Shown piece by piece: positions 47,749 through 59,827 of a DNA stretch of 64,000 bases. The number at the start of each line of letters is the position of its first letter. Position 1 is the first letter of the stretch. The notes beneath the pieces were generated by a model. The model did not search any database. It was not told where the DNA came from and was given only the letters and a program-made list of their open reading frames with translations. The translations under genes and the position numbers were made by a program. Source of the stretch: Amphiura filiformis (lineage: Eukaryota; Echinodermata; Ophiuroidea; Amphilepidida; Amphiuridae); assembly GCF_039555335.1 (NCBI RefSeq), contig NC_092628.1, forward strand, positions 71,639,706 through 71,703,705, in the 5' to 3' direction.

Positions 47749-50700
47749 ATGAGCCACCTTGTATTTACGTATGGAACGCTTAAGAATGGCCAGCCAAATC
47801 ATGAGCTGATGACCAAGTCAGAAAAAGGTCATGCCACATTTGTTGGGGAAGCCAAGACTGTAGAGAAATGGCCTTTGGTGGTAGCTTCAGAGTTCAACAT
47901 TCCTTTTGTGCTTGATAAACCTGGAGTTGGACATGTAAGTAACTTAGTCAGTTATAGTCCCTTGAAAATTAGCTGCAAATTTGTAATTGATAAATTATAT
48001 GTGACCCCTCGGCACAACTGAGCCCTGAAGTCGCCAATCATCATTTTTGAGATATTCAACCAAAATATTCTGCTTGAAATTAGCTTTAAAATGATGTATA
48101 TCATGTCTATAGTACTTGACATATAAGTAGTGAAAAATCAATAAAACAGTCAATAAATCCTTTGTTTCCTATTGTTTATTGTTAAGTTCGATGGAGCATA
48201 TCTCAATAGTGGCACTGGCGACATCCGGGCTCAGTTGTGCCGAGGAGTCACATATCGCTCATTCTACAAAATCCGGTGCCGATAGCTTTTTTTCCATTCT
48301 TTGGTCCACAAAAACTTTGTCGAGCATTTGGGGCATCAAATATGTTGTTTTTCTGGTAGAACTCAACGAGATCTACACGGACATATATAGTTTTCCATAC
48401 TTTAAATGCTTTCTTCAGCCTGATTAACCCTTGCAAAGGCTCAAAAATCGCTAAAAATGCGTTTCCACAGCTTAAGTGTCACATCTAGCCCTGAATATTT
48501 TCTTTGAATAAATGCGATTTCTTTACATATTTGTTGTTTTTTAATTAGATAACGCACCATCATATTGTTTATCAACATTATTTTTTAGTGATTAAAATGT
48601 CTTTGTGTAATTCTAAAATAAATTGCACTTTCCACCAAAACGCTGTGAGCTACGTTACCCCTTTTTAACACACGTTATTGGAAAGAAGTAAAACAGAGGT
48701 ATCAATGTAATTTGCGGTTTTTAAAAAACACAGTAAAAATCGTGATACTGTAGCATTTTTGGCATAGAAATGTTGTAAACATTGAAATTTCGACCGACCA
48801 TGTTAAGATTGGTGAGCTACGTTACCAGGATTCTATAGTATGCACTTGTATTACATGTACTTCCTAATAATATGTGAAAGCTACCAGTGGTCGAACCCCA
48901 TTTATATTAGAATTAACCGACATAACGTTCTAACGTTATAAATCACATTAAAAACATTAAAACCAGTGAACTACGTTACATGTGAGCTCGTTACACACTC
49001 ATTTAAGCATCTTCAAAACTTCTATGAAATGGTGAAATCTGTTTTACATTTCACTCAAGTGATCTTTAATTTGCTTTTTATGACCTTGGATTGAGTAAAA
49101 CCAGCCCATTTATAGTCGGTAACGTAGCTCACATTAGGGTCGGTTCATAGTGCATATTCGAAGACGAATATTCGGCTTCGAATACTTTTTGTGACGTCAA
49201 AATATACACGGCAACAAATAAAATATGAGTTGAACGGATTAAATATCGCGCAACTGATAGCGAGATACTATTGATTTATATGAAAGGCTCGAGGTCACCT
49301 GAATATCGTTCGACGAACGATGATTTCAAAAATCCCCAATGAAAATTAAAGGATCTGGAATGAGCGTTTTGAGCGTTTCTACAGTATTTTTGTGGGACAT
49401 GAGAGCACATCAGACATATCGAATTACATTATGAATACGAAGAATGTCTTTCTGATATCAAATAATTTTCATTTTTTGACATTCACGATATAATACAAAT
49501 TTTATGACAAATTATTAGAATGTGATATTTTTCACATATTGATATATAACAGTCCTCGAAGTAAATAGTATAAATCTAATGATATTTTCTTAAAAAGTGT
49601 ATGTAGCTGGGAGGAAAAGCCGGCGATCAATTGAAAATTTTGCCCTTTCATATTGAAGATATGGATTTTTTCCCAAAAAGACCTAATTTTTTTTGGTGTT
49701 TTGGGGAAAAAATCCATATCTTCAATACGAAAGGTCAAAATTGTCACTTGATTGTCGGCTTTTCATCCCACCTACATACACTATAAGTATAAATCATCAG
49801 ATTTATTAAGTTACTGTTAAAGGTCCGTAACCCGATCGACAGCATCATCCCCCCGATTTTTTTATTGTTGATGAGGTTTTGGTATCACATGATAGATACT
49901 ATTTTTCTCATTACTATCCTGAAATTTGATGCTCCAAGTCGATGTATTTCGGAGAAATCATGAAACACATCGGTTTTACAGGCTACCAGTTGTTCGCATT
50001 TTACACGACACGGGAGTTTTGGGTAGTCATAGAATGAAATCGGAATAGATTCGGAAGACTTCACCCCAGTACCAATTAGTCATAAAAATACATCAAATAG
50101 GCCCCTAATGTCAAACTATAGATGGCGCTATAATGATATAAAACAAAAAACAAAAATAAAGAAATACATAAGAGGCGAAATAAATAAGGAAACATGACCT
50201 ATATTGTCAAGCATGATACGAGGAATATGAAAAAAATTATGAGAGCACCTCCCCCCCCATTAAAAAATTAGTTAAAAAATAAAACAAAGAAAAATCATAA
50301 ATATGTGAAAATGTGCATCATATAGCTAAAAATAAAGAAATAATTAAGCGAAGTAAATACAGCATGGTCTATCTTGTCAAGAATGATAATGAGCGCAGTG
50401 ATATGTAATGTTTTTTAAGATTAATCAGTACGAATAGAGGGTATAAAAGTGTACAGGGCGAGCCGGTTTTCAGTGCCAAAGGCGAACACTTCCTGTTTCC
50501 ACCGGGACATCCGAGAAAAAAAGATAGAGAAGCGACACTCTGTACAAACTGCCTATACCATGCTATACGGCAGTTGAAGACATCTAATACAGCAGAGTGA
50601 GCAGACAGTACATGTGCAATGTGATTCTCTCATTTATAATTAGGATTACGTCATTGCCAGAGCTTTGTTTTGTGAGCGGTATTTTTCACATATTGATATA

Positions 50701-53700
50701 TAACAGTCCTCGAAGTAAATAGTATAAATCTAATGATATTTTCTTAAAGTGTATGTAGCTGGGAGGAAAAGCCGGCGATCAATTGAAAATTTTGCCCTTT
50801 CATATTGAAGATATGGATTTTTTCCCAAAAAGACCTAATTTTTTTTGGTGTTTTGGGGAAAAAATCCATATCTTCAATACGAAAGGTCAAAATTGTCACT
50901 TGATTGTCGGCTTTTCATCCCACCTACATACACTATAAGTATAAATCATCAGATTTATTAAGTTACTGTTAAAGGTCCGTAACCCGATCGACAGCATCAT
51001 CCCCCCCGATTTTTTTATTGTTGATGAGGTTTTGGTATCACATGATAGATACTATTTTTCTCATTACTATCCTGAAATTTGATGCTCCAAGTCGATGTAT
51101 TTCCGGAGAAATCATGAAACACATCGGTTTTTACAGGCTACCAGTTGTTCGCATTTTACACGACACGGGAGTTTTGGGTAGTCATAGAATAAAATCGGAA
51201 TAGATTCGGACGACTTCACCCCAGTACCAATTCGTCAGCAAAAATACATCAAATAGGCCCCCTAATGTCAAACTATAGATGGCGCTATAATGATATAAAA
51301 CAAAAACAAAAATAAAGAAATACATAAGAGGCGAAATAAATAAGGAAACATGACCTATATTGTCAAGCATGATACGAGGAATATAAAAAAAATTATGAGA
51401 GCACCTCCCCCCCATTAAAAATTAGTTAAAAAATAAAACAAAGAAAAATCATAAATATGTGAAAATGTGCATCATATAGCTAAAAATAAAGAAATAATTA
51501 AGCGAAGTAAATACAGCATGGTCTATCTTGTCAAGAATGATAATGAGCGCAGTGATATGTAATGTTTTTTAAGATTAATCAGTACGAATAGAGGGTATAA
51601 AAGTGTACAGGGGCGAGCCGGTTTTCAGTGCCAAGGCGAACACTTCCTGTTTCCACCGGGACATCCGAGAAAAAAAGATAGAGAAGCGACACTCTGTACA
51701 AACTGCCTATACCATGCTATACGGCAGTTGAAGACATCTAATACAGCAGAGTGAGCAGACAGTACAATGTGATTCTCTCATTTATAATTAGGATTACGTC
51801 ATTGCCAGAGCTTTGTTTTGTGAGCGGTACAAAGCGTATAAGTCCGCCCACCGCTGTCAATCATTCTAATGAACAAATAAACAAGCTCTGGCAATGACGT
51901 AATCCTAATTATAAATGAAAGAATCACATTGTACATGTACTGTCTGCTGTACTAGATGTCTTCCAACAAGTGCCGGAGTGTCGCGGTCCTGGGGACATGC
52001 GCTCGGCTGTTGTTTCGGGATGCCTGACCCGGGGCCTAACCAGAATGCAATTCACGCGTACCAGTGTATTGGCTTGCTAATATGCTAATTATTCACATTT
52101 ATGCTGAAATTGTTCCCGTTTTCTCACATAGATTGATAAAGGGGACAATATTTGACATTGTATGTAAGTTTGAAGAGAATCCATATCCTAAACCGAGTAC
52201 TGTTAAATATCAAAAATATCAATTTGTAATCATTTGCCATAAAATGTGTATTTCATTGCGAATTTCAAAAAATCAAAATTATTTGATATCAGAAGGACAT
52301 TCTTCGTATTCTGAATCCTATTCGATATGTCTGATGTGCTCCAATGTCCCACAATAAATAGACCTACTGTCCAAACGTTCATACCCCATCCCTTAACCTG
52401 CCCAGTTGTCAAATACGCCTGGATAGTTCCAACAGGGCTGATAACGAACTGAAAGAAAATGCTTTGGGCGCACACCACTAAATAATCTTCCCATTGAAAT
52501 ACGTGTAAAAACACCGGTTTTCTCGTTTAAAATTTTTTTATGATGACCAGTCGATTGTAAATCGATGAAATTTACGTTTAACATATGTTTCAATGTATAG
52601 GGGTCCTTCCACCTCGTTTTCCCGCTACGAGGCCGCGAACAGCACCCTCACTGTTTTTGACATGCTCTCATGACTGCAAACCCGATTCTGCCATTTTTTA
52701 ATTCAGCGGACCTATTTTCTCAATAATTATAAAATGCTACTTTTTGGTGACTCAAATTTATGTATAGGCTTTCCACTTTTATTTAAGCTATAATTCGCCA
52801 CTCTTTTTGATTAATAAGTCTTATTAGTGCGGTACAAGAGTACCCATTTTTATATGATTAGTAATGTTTTAAGCAAATAATATGATATTTAGGCTTACAA
52901 ACATAACCTAAATGTACAAGTGAATGTTTCCATATTAACGTAGCTCTATTTAAATCGACTGATGCAGATTTATGCCTCCACCCGGTTTTACATAAATAAT
53001 GTTTGGCCCCAGTTCTAGGTCCCCATATGCATCTGCCCCTGGCAGAGGGCGTGTGAGGGTCCGGGGTGGTAAATCATTGGTATAAAAATGCGTTTGCCAT
53101 GGAAGTTCACCCATTTTTGTTATTATTGGGCCGAATAAAGATGTAATGCGTTGTTATCAGTCAAATTCATAATTATAATTAATAATTAAGAGGGCAAAAT
53201 AAGTAATATGTAGGAATGGATATATAGCGCTTTGCAATGAATCTCTTCATAAACTATGCAGAACAACCAAAACCACGAGCGTTGGTTCCCTATCATTGCG
53301 TGTTCTTTTAAAATAAATTCTTGTTTATTTCTATAATTTGTGAATCAGGCATTAAAACACACTTAGGCCCTAGCAATGTAGGCCTACACAAGTTCGAACG
53401 AGACTTTTTATCTTTTGACGCGCGTATTTGGTCAAATGCCAAAATTGATTGCTCAATGAATCATGAAATGAGAGCAATACTACTTTGATGATACCGATCT
53501 CAAGTGGATATCAGCCAATGAAAAAAGTATTCACCTGAAATATATTTGTGGGAGTTGAATTTTGTTGAACTAGACAGATATATATTTGGTGGGTCACCGT
53601 GGGTGGTCTCATATATAACACTTGTGAGGGCTGTCATATTTGTCGTCGCTTCAATCATATCTTATGATATTTATATATTTATTTATATATTTATTTATTT

Positions 53701-53728
53701 ATTTCTTTATTTATTTATATTAATTAAT

Positions 53729-53811
<83 letters not shown>

Positions 53812-53818
53812 TATATAT

Positions 53819-53901
<83 letters not shown>

Positions 53902-53945
53902 TTGATTGATTGATTGATTGACTTATTTATTGACTTATTTATTTA

Positions 53946-53976
<31 letters not shown>

Positions 53977-56900
53977 ATTTATTTATCTATTACTTATTCA
54001 TTTCTTGATTTGCTTTGCAGTTGAAACCTACAAGAAGGTATGGGTCAACCTCCGCGCCTGTTACAGGCAGGTCGTAAATGCCCGAAAAGCAAATCTTTTG
54101 ACTCCTATTCAGGTCAGGGGCTTAACCAGACCTTACCTTCATGGGGGGGGGGGCAAGATTTAAAAATTTCCCAATTTCTGATCAAAAGTTTTAGTATTTA
54201 TATTCGAGAGAACGCGCACACGAAGCGTTAAGCGGGTGGAGTCGGTGGGGTCCAGGGGCAAAGCCCAGGCGGGGGTCAAGGGGGCTGAGCGCCATGAAGC
54301 TCCCGGTTTTTGGCATATTAGAAAATATCAGTGTTTCAGAGTACAAATTTCACAATGAAAGTAGCATGATGCAGTCATGTCTACAGTAGAATTCATCTCG
54401 ACCTTTGCAGGACTTAAACCCCATTAAAAGCTATTAAACCAAGATAACACTCATTGAAGCAGCTCAACTGATTAAATCAGATCTTCTCTGGTTGTGTACA
54501 AGTGTCTGTTTTCAATGTGCGACATCGCAATAAAGCTGGTATTACAGCTTCAGTTGGGTAACCGATTATAAAGGAAACGAAAGGAAACATTGGTATGTGT
54601 ACCATTGTTCACGAAATGACACAAAGAACTGCTTTTTGTTAACCAGCATTCTTCAAAATGAGCAACATAATGATTGTTGACTTAACACAGTTTGGAAATA
54701 ATTTCTTCATATTTTTGGTGTTATCTGTCGTTTACATATCCTTCCTAAAACACAAAAGTACGACCCTTTCCAAACATCTAAATTAGCTAAAATTTAGGAC
54801 ATGTTACAAAACTTTATTTTCTATAACCTATTTAGACTAATTTAAATGTAGCTTTTTACGGTTTTTTGTGGCATCCTTCAGAAGTGAGCGGTCCGATACC
54901 AATATTTTCGGTCAAATCTCCATTCAATTAACACGGGAGTTGGCTAGCTATGCCTTGCCCTCACTCATATTTTACAAAAGTACGACCATTTCTGAACATC
55001 TAACCTAGCTGTAATTTTAGGTCATGTTAGAGAAATATATTTGCTAGAAGTTTTGGAGAATAAATAAAATATTGGCTGGTTATTTTTCACACAGTGATGT
55101 TAACTAGGCAAGTGTCCATTCTCCCAACATACATCATTTGTTGAGGTCACACGTCAATGGTGAGAGCACTTTGTATTGTGTATAGGAAAACGGACAGTAA
55201 CTGCAGTATGGTAGGCCTATAGATCTTCTCTCTTTCTTTCCCTTTTCTCTTCTCCCTTGAGTCCCTTCCCTTTTCTCTTCTCTCTTCCCCTTTTCTTCCC
55301 TCTTTTTCTTTTCTTCTTTCCCCTTTCTCTTCCCTCTGTTTTCCCTTTTTCTCTTCTCCTTCCCATTTTTCTCTTCTTTCCCTTTCTCTTCCCTCTTTTC
55401 CTTCCTCTTTTCTCTCTTTCCCCCTTCCCAATTTTTGACTCTTCTTCCAGGTTTTTGTGTGTCCGGGGGGCAGCTTACATTAAAATGAATACACGGGATC
55501 GATACACGTGAATTGCTATGCACGATTTTGATATCAGACGAAAATCTTCGGATACTGGGTTAGAAAATGATGAATATCTCCGTAAATGAATTTTTCTCAA
55601 GAAACCAGATGTGGTCTCATACACTTGAAAATACGTGTTGAACAGATATGATAGTCGTTAGCGTGCGCTTTGAAAATTGGCCGTGCGCTTTGAACTCAAA
55701 ATTTGACCAAAACTCTAATTTTATATTGCGTTGGTCCTGTATCAGAGCTGTATGGACTACAGCGCGCAGCAGGCTATAGCGGCACTCACTCAAGTGGAGA
55801 CAGTATAACCATTGACCGCAATGTCGTATAAAAGCTTACTCACACAGCGAGAAATCAATTACCCCTTCTATTGTCAGTAGCCTTAGTCAGGTCACTTCGC
55901 TAATTATACATCTCATAAGGTCCGAATAAAATAGCCATGGGTGGCTGTGGATTCATCCTACCATGGCGATTTCTACCGTGAAGATATCGGGGCGATGTCA
56001 CTGTGCCCCTGCCCCCACTGGTTACGCCACTGCTCCTATTTAAACCCATTTATCATGTTTATACAGACATTAAATCATGACAATAGTTCAATGGAGTTTA
56101 CCTATTATGATTTTATTAACTTCGTTAAAGAAATTCTCTAAATTTTGCTTACCTTGGTCAACAGGCAATACTTGTTAACAGTCGGACAACGCTATGAACT
56201 GTAGAAATATATCTTTCTCCGGTTCATAGTTTTATATTCGAAGCCGCATATATTTTAACGCCCAAAACGTATTCGAAGCCGAATATTCGCCTTCGAATAT
56301 TCACTTTGAACCAGCCTTTACATTGAGTTTTAGTGATAAAAAACATCATGACTTCCTGAAAGAAAAATATGCAAGTGGTGTTGGCAATTTTTTACATCTG
56401 AAAGTAGTGATACATTTACTTTTAAAAAACACAAAAAGCAGGTCTTTTTGAACAACTTTTATTTTTTCTATTTTTTTAGTGGATTGGCACCGGATTTTGT
56501 AGAATGAGCGATATCTATTATCACTGATAGGTGGGAAGAGTGTGATGGACCAGGGAGCTACTCAAGTATGATAGTGTACGCATGCATGACCAATTTTTGA
56601 AACGCCCCTAAACAAGTGTTACCCTACCAGCAAATTTATCCCCTTAATAAGGTAATTTAATATAGAATTTACCCCCTAATGAGTTTTTGACGATAGAAAA
56701 ATTACTCTTTTGCGTGGCTGTGTGTAGTTAGCTGTTGTACGCAATATGGACGCGTAGAGTAGCGCTGTACGCTTGGAGTAACAAGCGTAGTTGAATGTTC
56801 CACAATGTACACAAATTTAATCATTTTTCTTTAGTGAATGTGTAAATAATTAATCACATGAAAATTAAACTTTTATAGGACACATTTTACCCCAGTAGTT

Positions 56901-57315
56901 TTGTGTTCCATTAAGTTTTTATTTCATGCAGCAATTAATTCTGTTTTAATTCTTTTAAAAACAGCATATTTTGGGTGAGGTTTACAGAGTTGATGAAGAG
57001 ATGCTACATATCTTAGATGAAGTAGAACGTTGCCCGGAATGGTATCAAAGAAAATGCCTAACAGTTACCATGGAAACGGTGGCCAACAAAGCTGACACTA
57101 GTGGAAAGTCTATGGATACAAAGGACAACAGCGCCATCCAAGAATGTTACTTTTATGTGGTGCAGAATTACAAAGATGAATTGTTAGATTTAACATTCAA
57201 TGAGAAGTATGATGCCTATGGGAATCCAAACCATGCTTACACACCACTGGAAGAAATAGACATGAACCTGGATGAACTGAAAGATTATTTGACAAAATTT
57301 GTAATGAAGCAATGA
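47749..57315 (+). CDS. GGACT: Gamma-glutamylaminecyclotransferase-like protein, copy C
   Basis: Exon 1 is 47749-47934 (MSHLVFTYGTLKNGQPNHEL to KPGVGH). Exon 2 is 56965-57315 (HILGEVYRVDEEMLHILDEV to KFVMKQ, TGA). Total 178 aa, very close to copy B, with the YGTLK loop and the catalytic-position Glu in LDEVERCP both kept. The intron is 9.0 kb, against 1.6 kb in copy B. Nearly all the difference is a 253-bp TA element (48000-48252) plus an abutting 8.26-kb TA element (48255-56511). Splicing over this intron is assumed. Confidence 0.9.
48000..48252. mobile_element. TA element, 253 bp, CAACTGAGCCCGG family
   Basis: TIRs TGTGACCCCTCGGCACAACT and, inverted at the right, TGTGACTCCTCGGCACAACT. TA lies at 47998-47999 and 48253-48254. 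The interior matches 13329-13580 in the opposite orientation. It sits in the copy C intron. Confidence 0.88.
49527..51828 (+). repeat. 1.15-kb direct tandem duplication
   Basis: 49527-50680 is repeated almost base-for-base as 50681-51828; differences are mainly homopolymer and a few point changes. Each copy has a hairpin formed by GAAGATATGGATTTTTTCCC and the inverse GGGGAAAAAATCCATATCTT. About 100 bp of the unit's end is also present inverted at 51880-51965. Confidence 0.93.
51966..53540. other. Unrecognised interior of the 8.26-kb element
   Basis: No coding region, RNA gene or clear element ends are seen. Short ORFs have no family resemblance. Confidence 0.5.
53660..53998 (+). repeat. (TTTA)n microsatellite, ~330 bp
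   Basis: A nearly pure TTTA/ATTT tetranucleotide tract with a few interruptions (TATA, GATT). The Tyr-Leu-Phe-Ile ORF across it is a repeat artefact. Confidence 0.97.
54110..56032. mobile_element. hAT-like non-autonomous element, 1.92 kb, nested
   Basis: The left end CAGGTCAGGGGCTTAACCAG and the inverted right end CAGTGGCGTAACCAGTGGGG are imperfect TIRs. The 8-bp TSD CTCCTATT is exact (54102-54109 and 56033-56040). The interior includes a C/T-rich tract (55226-55432). Confidence 0.8.
55226..55432 (+). repeat. Pyrimidine-rich (CTTTTC/CCTT) tract
   Basis: About 200 bp of almost pure C/T. The Arg/Lys/Glu-rich ORFs read on the minus strand come from this tract and are not genes. Confidence 0.93.
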
Positions 57316-57486
57316 ACCTTAGGCCTAATTAGCACAAATCATTTATTAAAATAATATTCATTGCAGTGAGACCCAGAGAAGATTTCCAGTATGCCACTAC
57401 AGCTTCTTTCCCCCGATTGAAATTAATGCAGGTTTCATCATAAATGCCCATTTTGCATCCTGTTTACCGTGTAAAAATTTAGCTTA

Positions 57487-57995
57487 GGCTAATGAAAGTC
57501 AATTCCCAGTTTCCCGTTACATAATTTTTCATGACTGTGTAGGTGACCATTTCATTATTCATTATTTTGCACCATTTCATTATTGCATCTGTTACAGGCA
57601 TAAACCAATAGTTGCCCATGTATACATGTGATAAATCACAGTTTGTAGTTTACAGATGTAGTTTACAACCACATGAAGGTGATTGTACAACTTTTATCAA
57701 AAGTTTCACAATATTTTTTACGGGATGAGATCAGAGCAGATCAGTGCGGGACAGAGAATTGAGTAGGTATTCATTATTAATTCATTATTAGCCATATACC
57801 ATGCTCCTACTGCAAAGAAAATCCCTGAAAATCAACAGAAAGAGATTTATGATAATTTAAAAACACAATTATTTATTTGTATATTAAAAAGTTTGTTAGA
57901 AATCAACATTTATTCAAAATAATGAAATATTTGGCCAGCAATTTGTTTTGAGCGGAGTAGGGTAACGGGAAACTTTGAATCGACTTTCATTAGCC
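57487..57995. mobile_element. PIF/Harbinger-like MITE, 509 bp
   Basis: Left end GGCTAATGAAAGTCAATTCC, inverted right end GGCTAATGAAAGTCGATTCA, both leading to (T)TTCCCGTTAC. TTA lies at 57484-57486 and 57996-57998. It is downstream of copy C. Confidence 0.83.
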
Positions 57996-58842
57996 TTATA
58001 GTAATAAAAAAAAAGTCCCTGAATTAGTAGCAATGTACTCCTTTTTTTTAGTAAAGCTTAAAAACATCAGGGAAACACATAGATAGGAAGTCTGAAAATA
58101 AGCTAGGGATCGGGAACCAGTAAATTCTCAATGTATCTCCATGGGTTTTTTTTACTGTACTGGGTTGATAAATTATTCATAATCGAAACCGAGAATCCCC
58201 AACATACTATCACCAGCTATACCTGGATGTACCGGGCTTGAAAGGACAGTCTAGAAATATTCTCTGAGTGTAACTTTCTGACCTGTTTCTGAGTGTAGCT
58301 TGAAGGGACGGTTTAGACATTTCCTCTGAGTGCACTGAAAATAGGGCTTTAACTTTTGAAATAAAACTTCTTTCTTTCAGATTTCAAAGATGCATTAAAA
58401 CCCATTGAAACTTGTGTTTGTTTCATCCATCCATGCAATGAATTTATTATGTTGAATTTTTTGTACATGTACACAGGTGGGAATGGTGCACTTAATAGAA
58501 ATGATTACATGCTGCAAATATGGGTCTTATGTTTTGACTTCTGGTGTTTTAGGTCAATTTTGATATAAAACTGGGTACTTTTTCAATTTTTTCAAAAACA
58601 AAACAAAAAACAGTATCAAACTGGAGTCCAAATTTCAAAAATAAATTGAAATTTTGTAACCATTTCACAAAATTGTGTTAATGCTGTCCATCCAAGTTAC
58701 ATTATTTTATATGTATCCTTTTGATACGGCCAGACACTTGGTAAAATTTCTAATCAAACTTTTAAGATATTAGAATATCTTTCAATTTATTGATAATGAA
58801 TGGTATAGCCTGTATAAAAAAAAGTATCCCTCTTCCCTCTTA

Positions 58843-59464
58843 GGGCTGTGCAATGATTATCTGTCCGGGAAGGGGCAAAATTCAAAATGCTTTTGCCCCT
58901 TTTGGCATGAACACCTTGCCCCACCCCTAATCTTGACATGCCAAAAATGCTCACCCCTCTTGGTCTGCCAAATCACCCCCCCCCTTTTTTTTTTGCACAT
59001 GGCAAATTTTTTGGAAACCTATTTGCAAAGATTAAAATGGTCTATATTCTATTCAGTAAGGTTACACATGACCAACTTCACTTTCCATGTATATTTGTTC
59101 ATAGTTTTATTTCACAAAAGGACATGTTCAAGTTGTAGCAACATTCACTAAAGCTACCACACATTTTCCAAAAGTTTTATACCATTTGACCTTTTTCTTC
59201 GCTGGGGACCCTGTGTACTTTTCCAAAGGTCATGTGCTTTTTTATAGTGAATGGATTGTACATAATATAAGATATCGAGCAGAGAATTTTGCATATTTAA
59301 AATGTTTCTGTATTGTTTTCATAAGCCTTTTTAGAACATTTTATTTAAAAGGTGCCATAAATATGTGCCATAAATCTCTTTACTGCTCCCCCTTTTTTGC
59401 CTGGCCATGGCTCCCCCTTGCTTCTTGCCCACCCTTGGGGAACAGATATTTATTGCACAGCCCC
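58843..59464. mobile_element. PIF/Harbinger-like MITE, ~620 bp
   Basis: Left GGGCTGTGCAATGATTATCT, inverted right GGGGCTGTGCAATAAATATC. TTA lies at 58840-58842 and 59465-59467. It shares TTGCCCC-rich internal units with 46659-47137. Confidence 0.82.
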
Positions 59465-59827
59465 TTAGACCATTGCAGACTGGCATATATCTGTGAAAAA
59501 CATCCTCACAGTTGCTGGGGCGTTCAAAACAGCTTGTCCCTAGACTAGTAACTACTGGGGGAACGACCTTGATTCAATTAACTTCTGGTCACGCTAAACT
59601 ACATTTTAATTATTACCTGGTGGGCGCTTGCCTTTTTGTGCATTATTTTCCACACAGTTAATTTGCTGTGGTGGATTTCCATCGCTTGACATGTCATTGA
59701 TTATCAATATTATTGTACCATTATTATACATGTGGTACATGTACTGAACTGTTTGACTATGTGTTAATACTGTATGTGTGTGTAACACCAATACATTGCA
59801 TTTTGAATGTCTGTAAAATTACACAAC

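Larger units (their letters stand above)
48255..56511. mobile_element. 8.26-kb TA-flanked TIR element in copy C intron
   Basis: The left end TCGCTCATTCTACAAAATCC-GGTGCC is repeated exactly inverted at the right end (26 bp, then one mismatch). TA lies at 48253-48254 and 56512-56513. The paralogous intron of copy B around 32597 (TTATATCTATTATCACTG) is the empty site. The interior has GAGCTACGTTAC motifs (48640-49130), a second nested inverted pair at 49137 and 56318, a 1.15-kb direct duplication, a (TTTA)n tract and a nested 1.9-kb hAT-like element. No transposase or other convincing ORF is seen. Confidence 0.85.

Noticed and set aside
53546..53905. 119-aa ORF rich in Tyr-Leu-Phe-Ile
   Set aside because: It is a translation of the (TTTA)n microsatellite, not a membrane protein.
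55134..55523. 129-aa and 94-aa Lys/Arg/Glu-rich ORFs
   Set aside because: They are translations of a pyrimidine-rich tract on the opposite strand; there is no homology and no conserved start.
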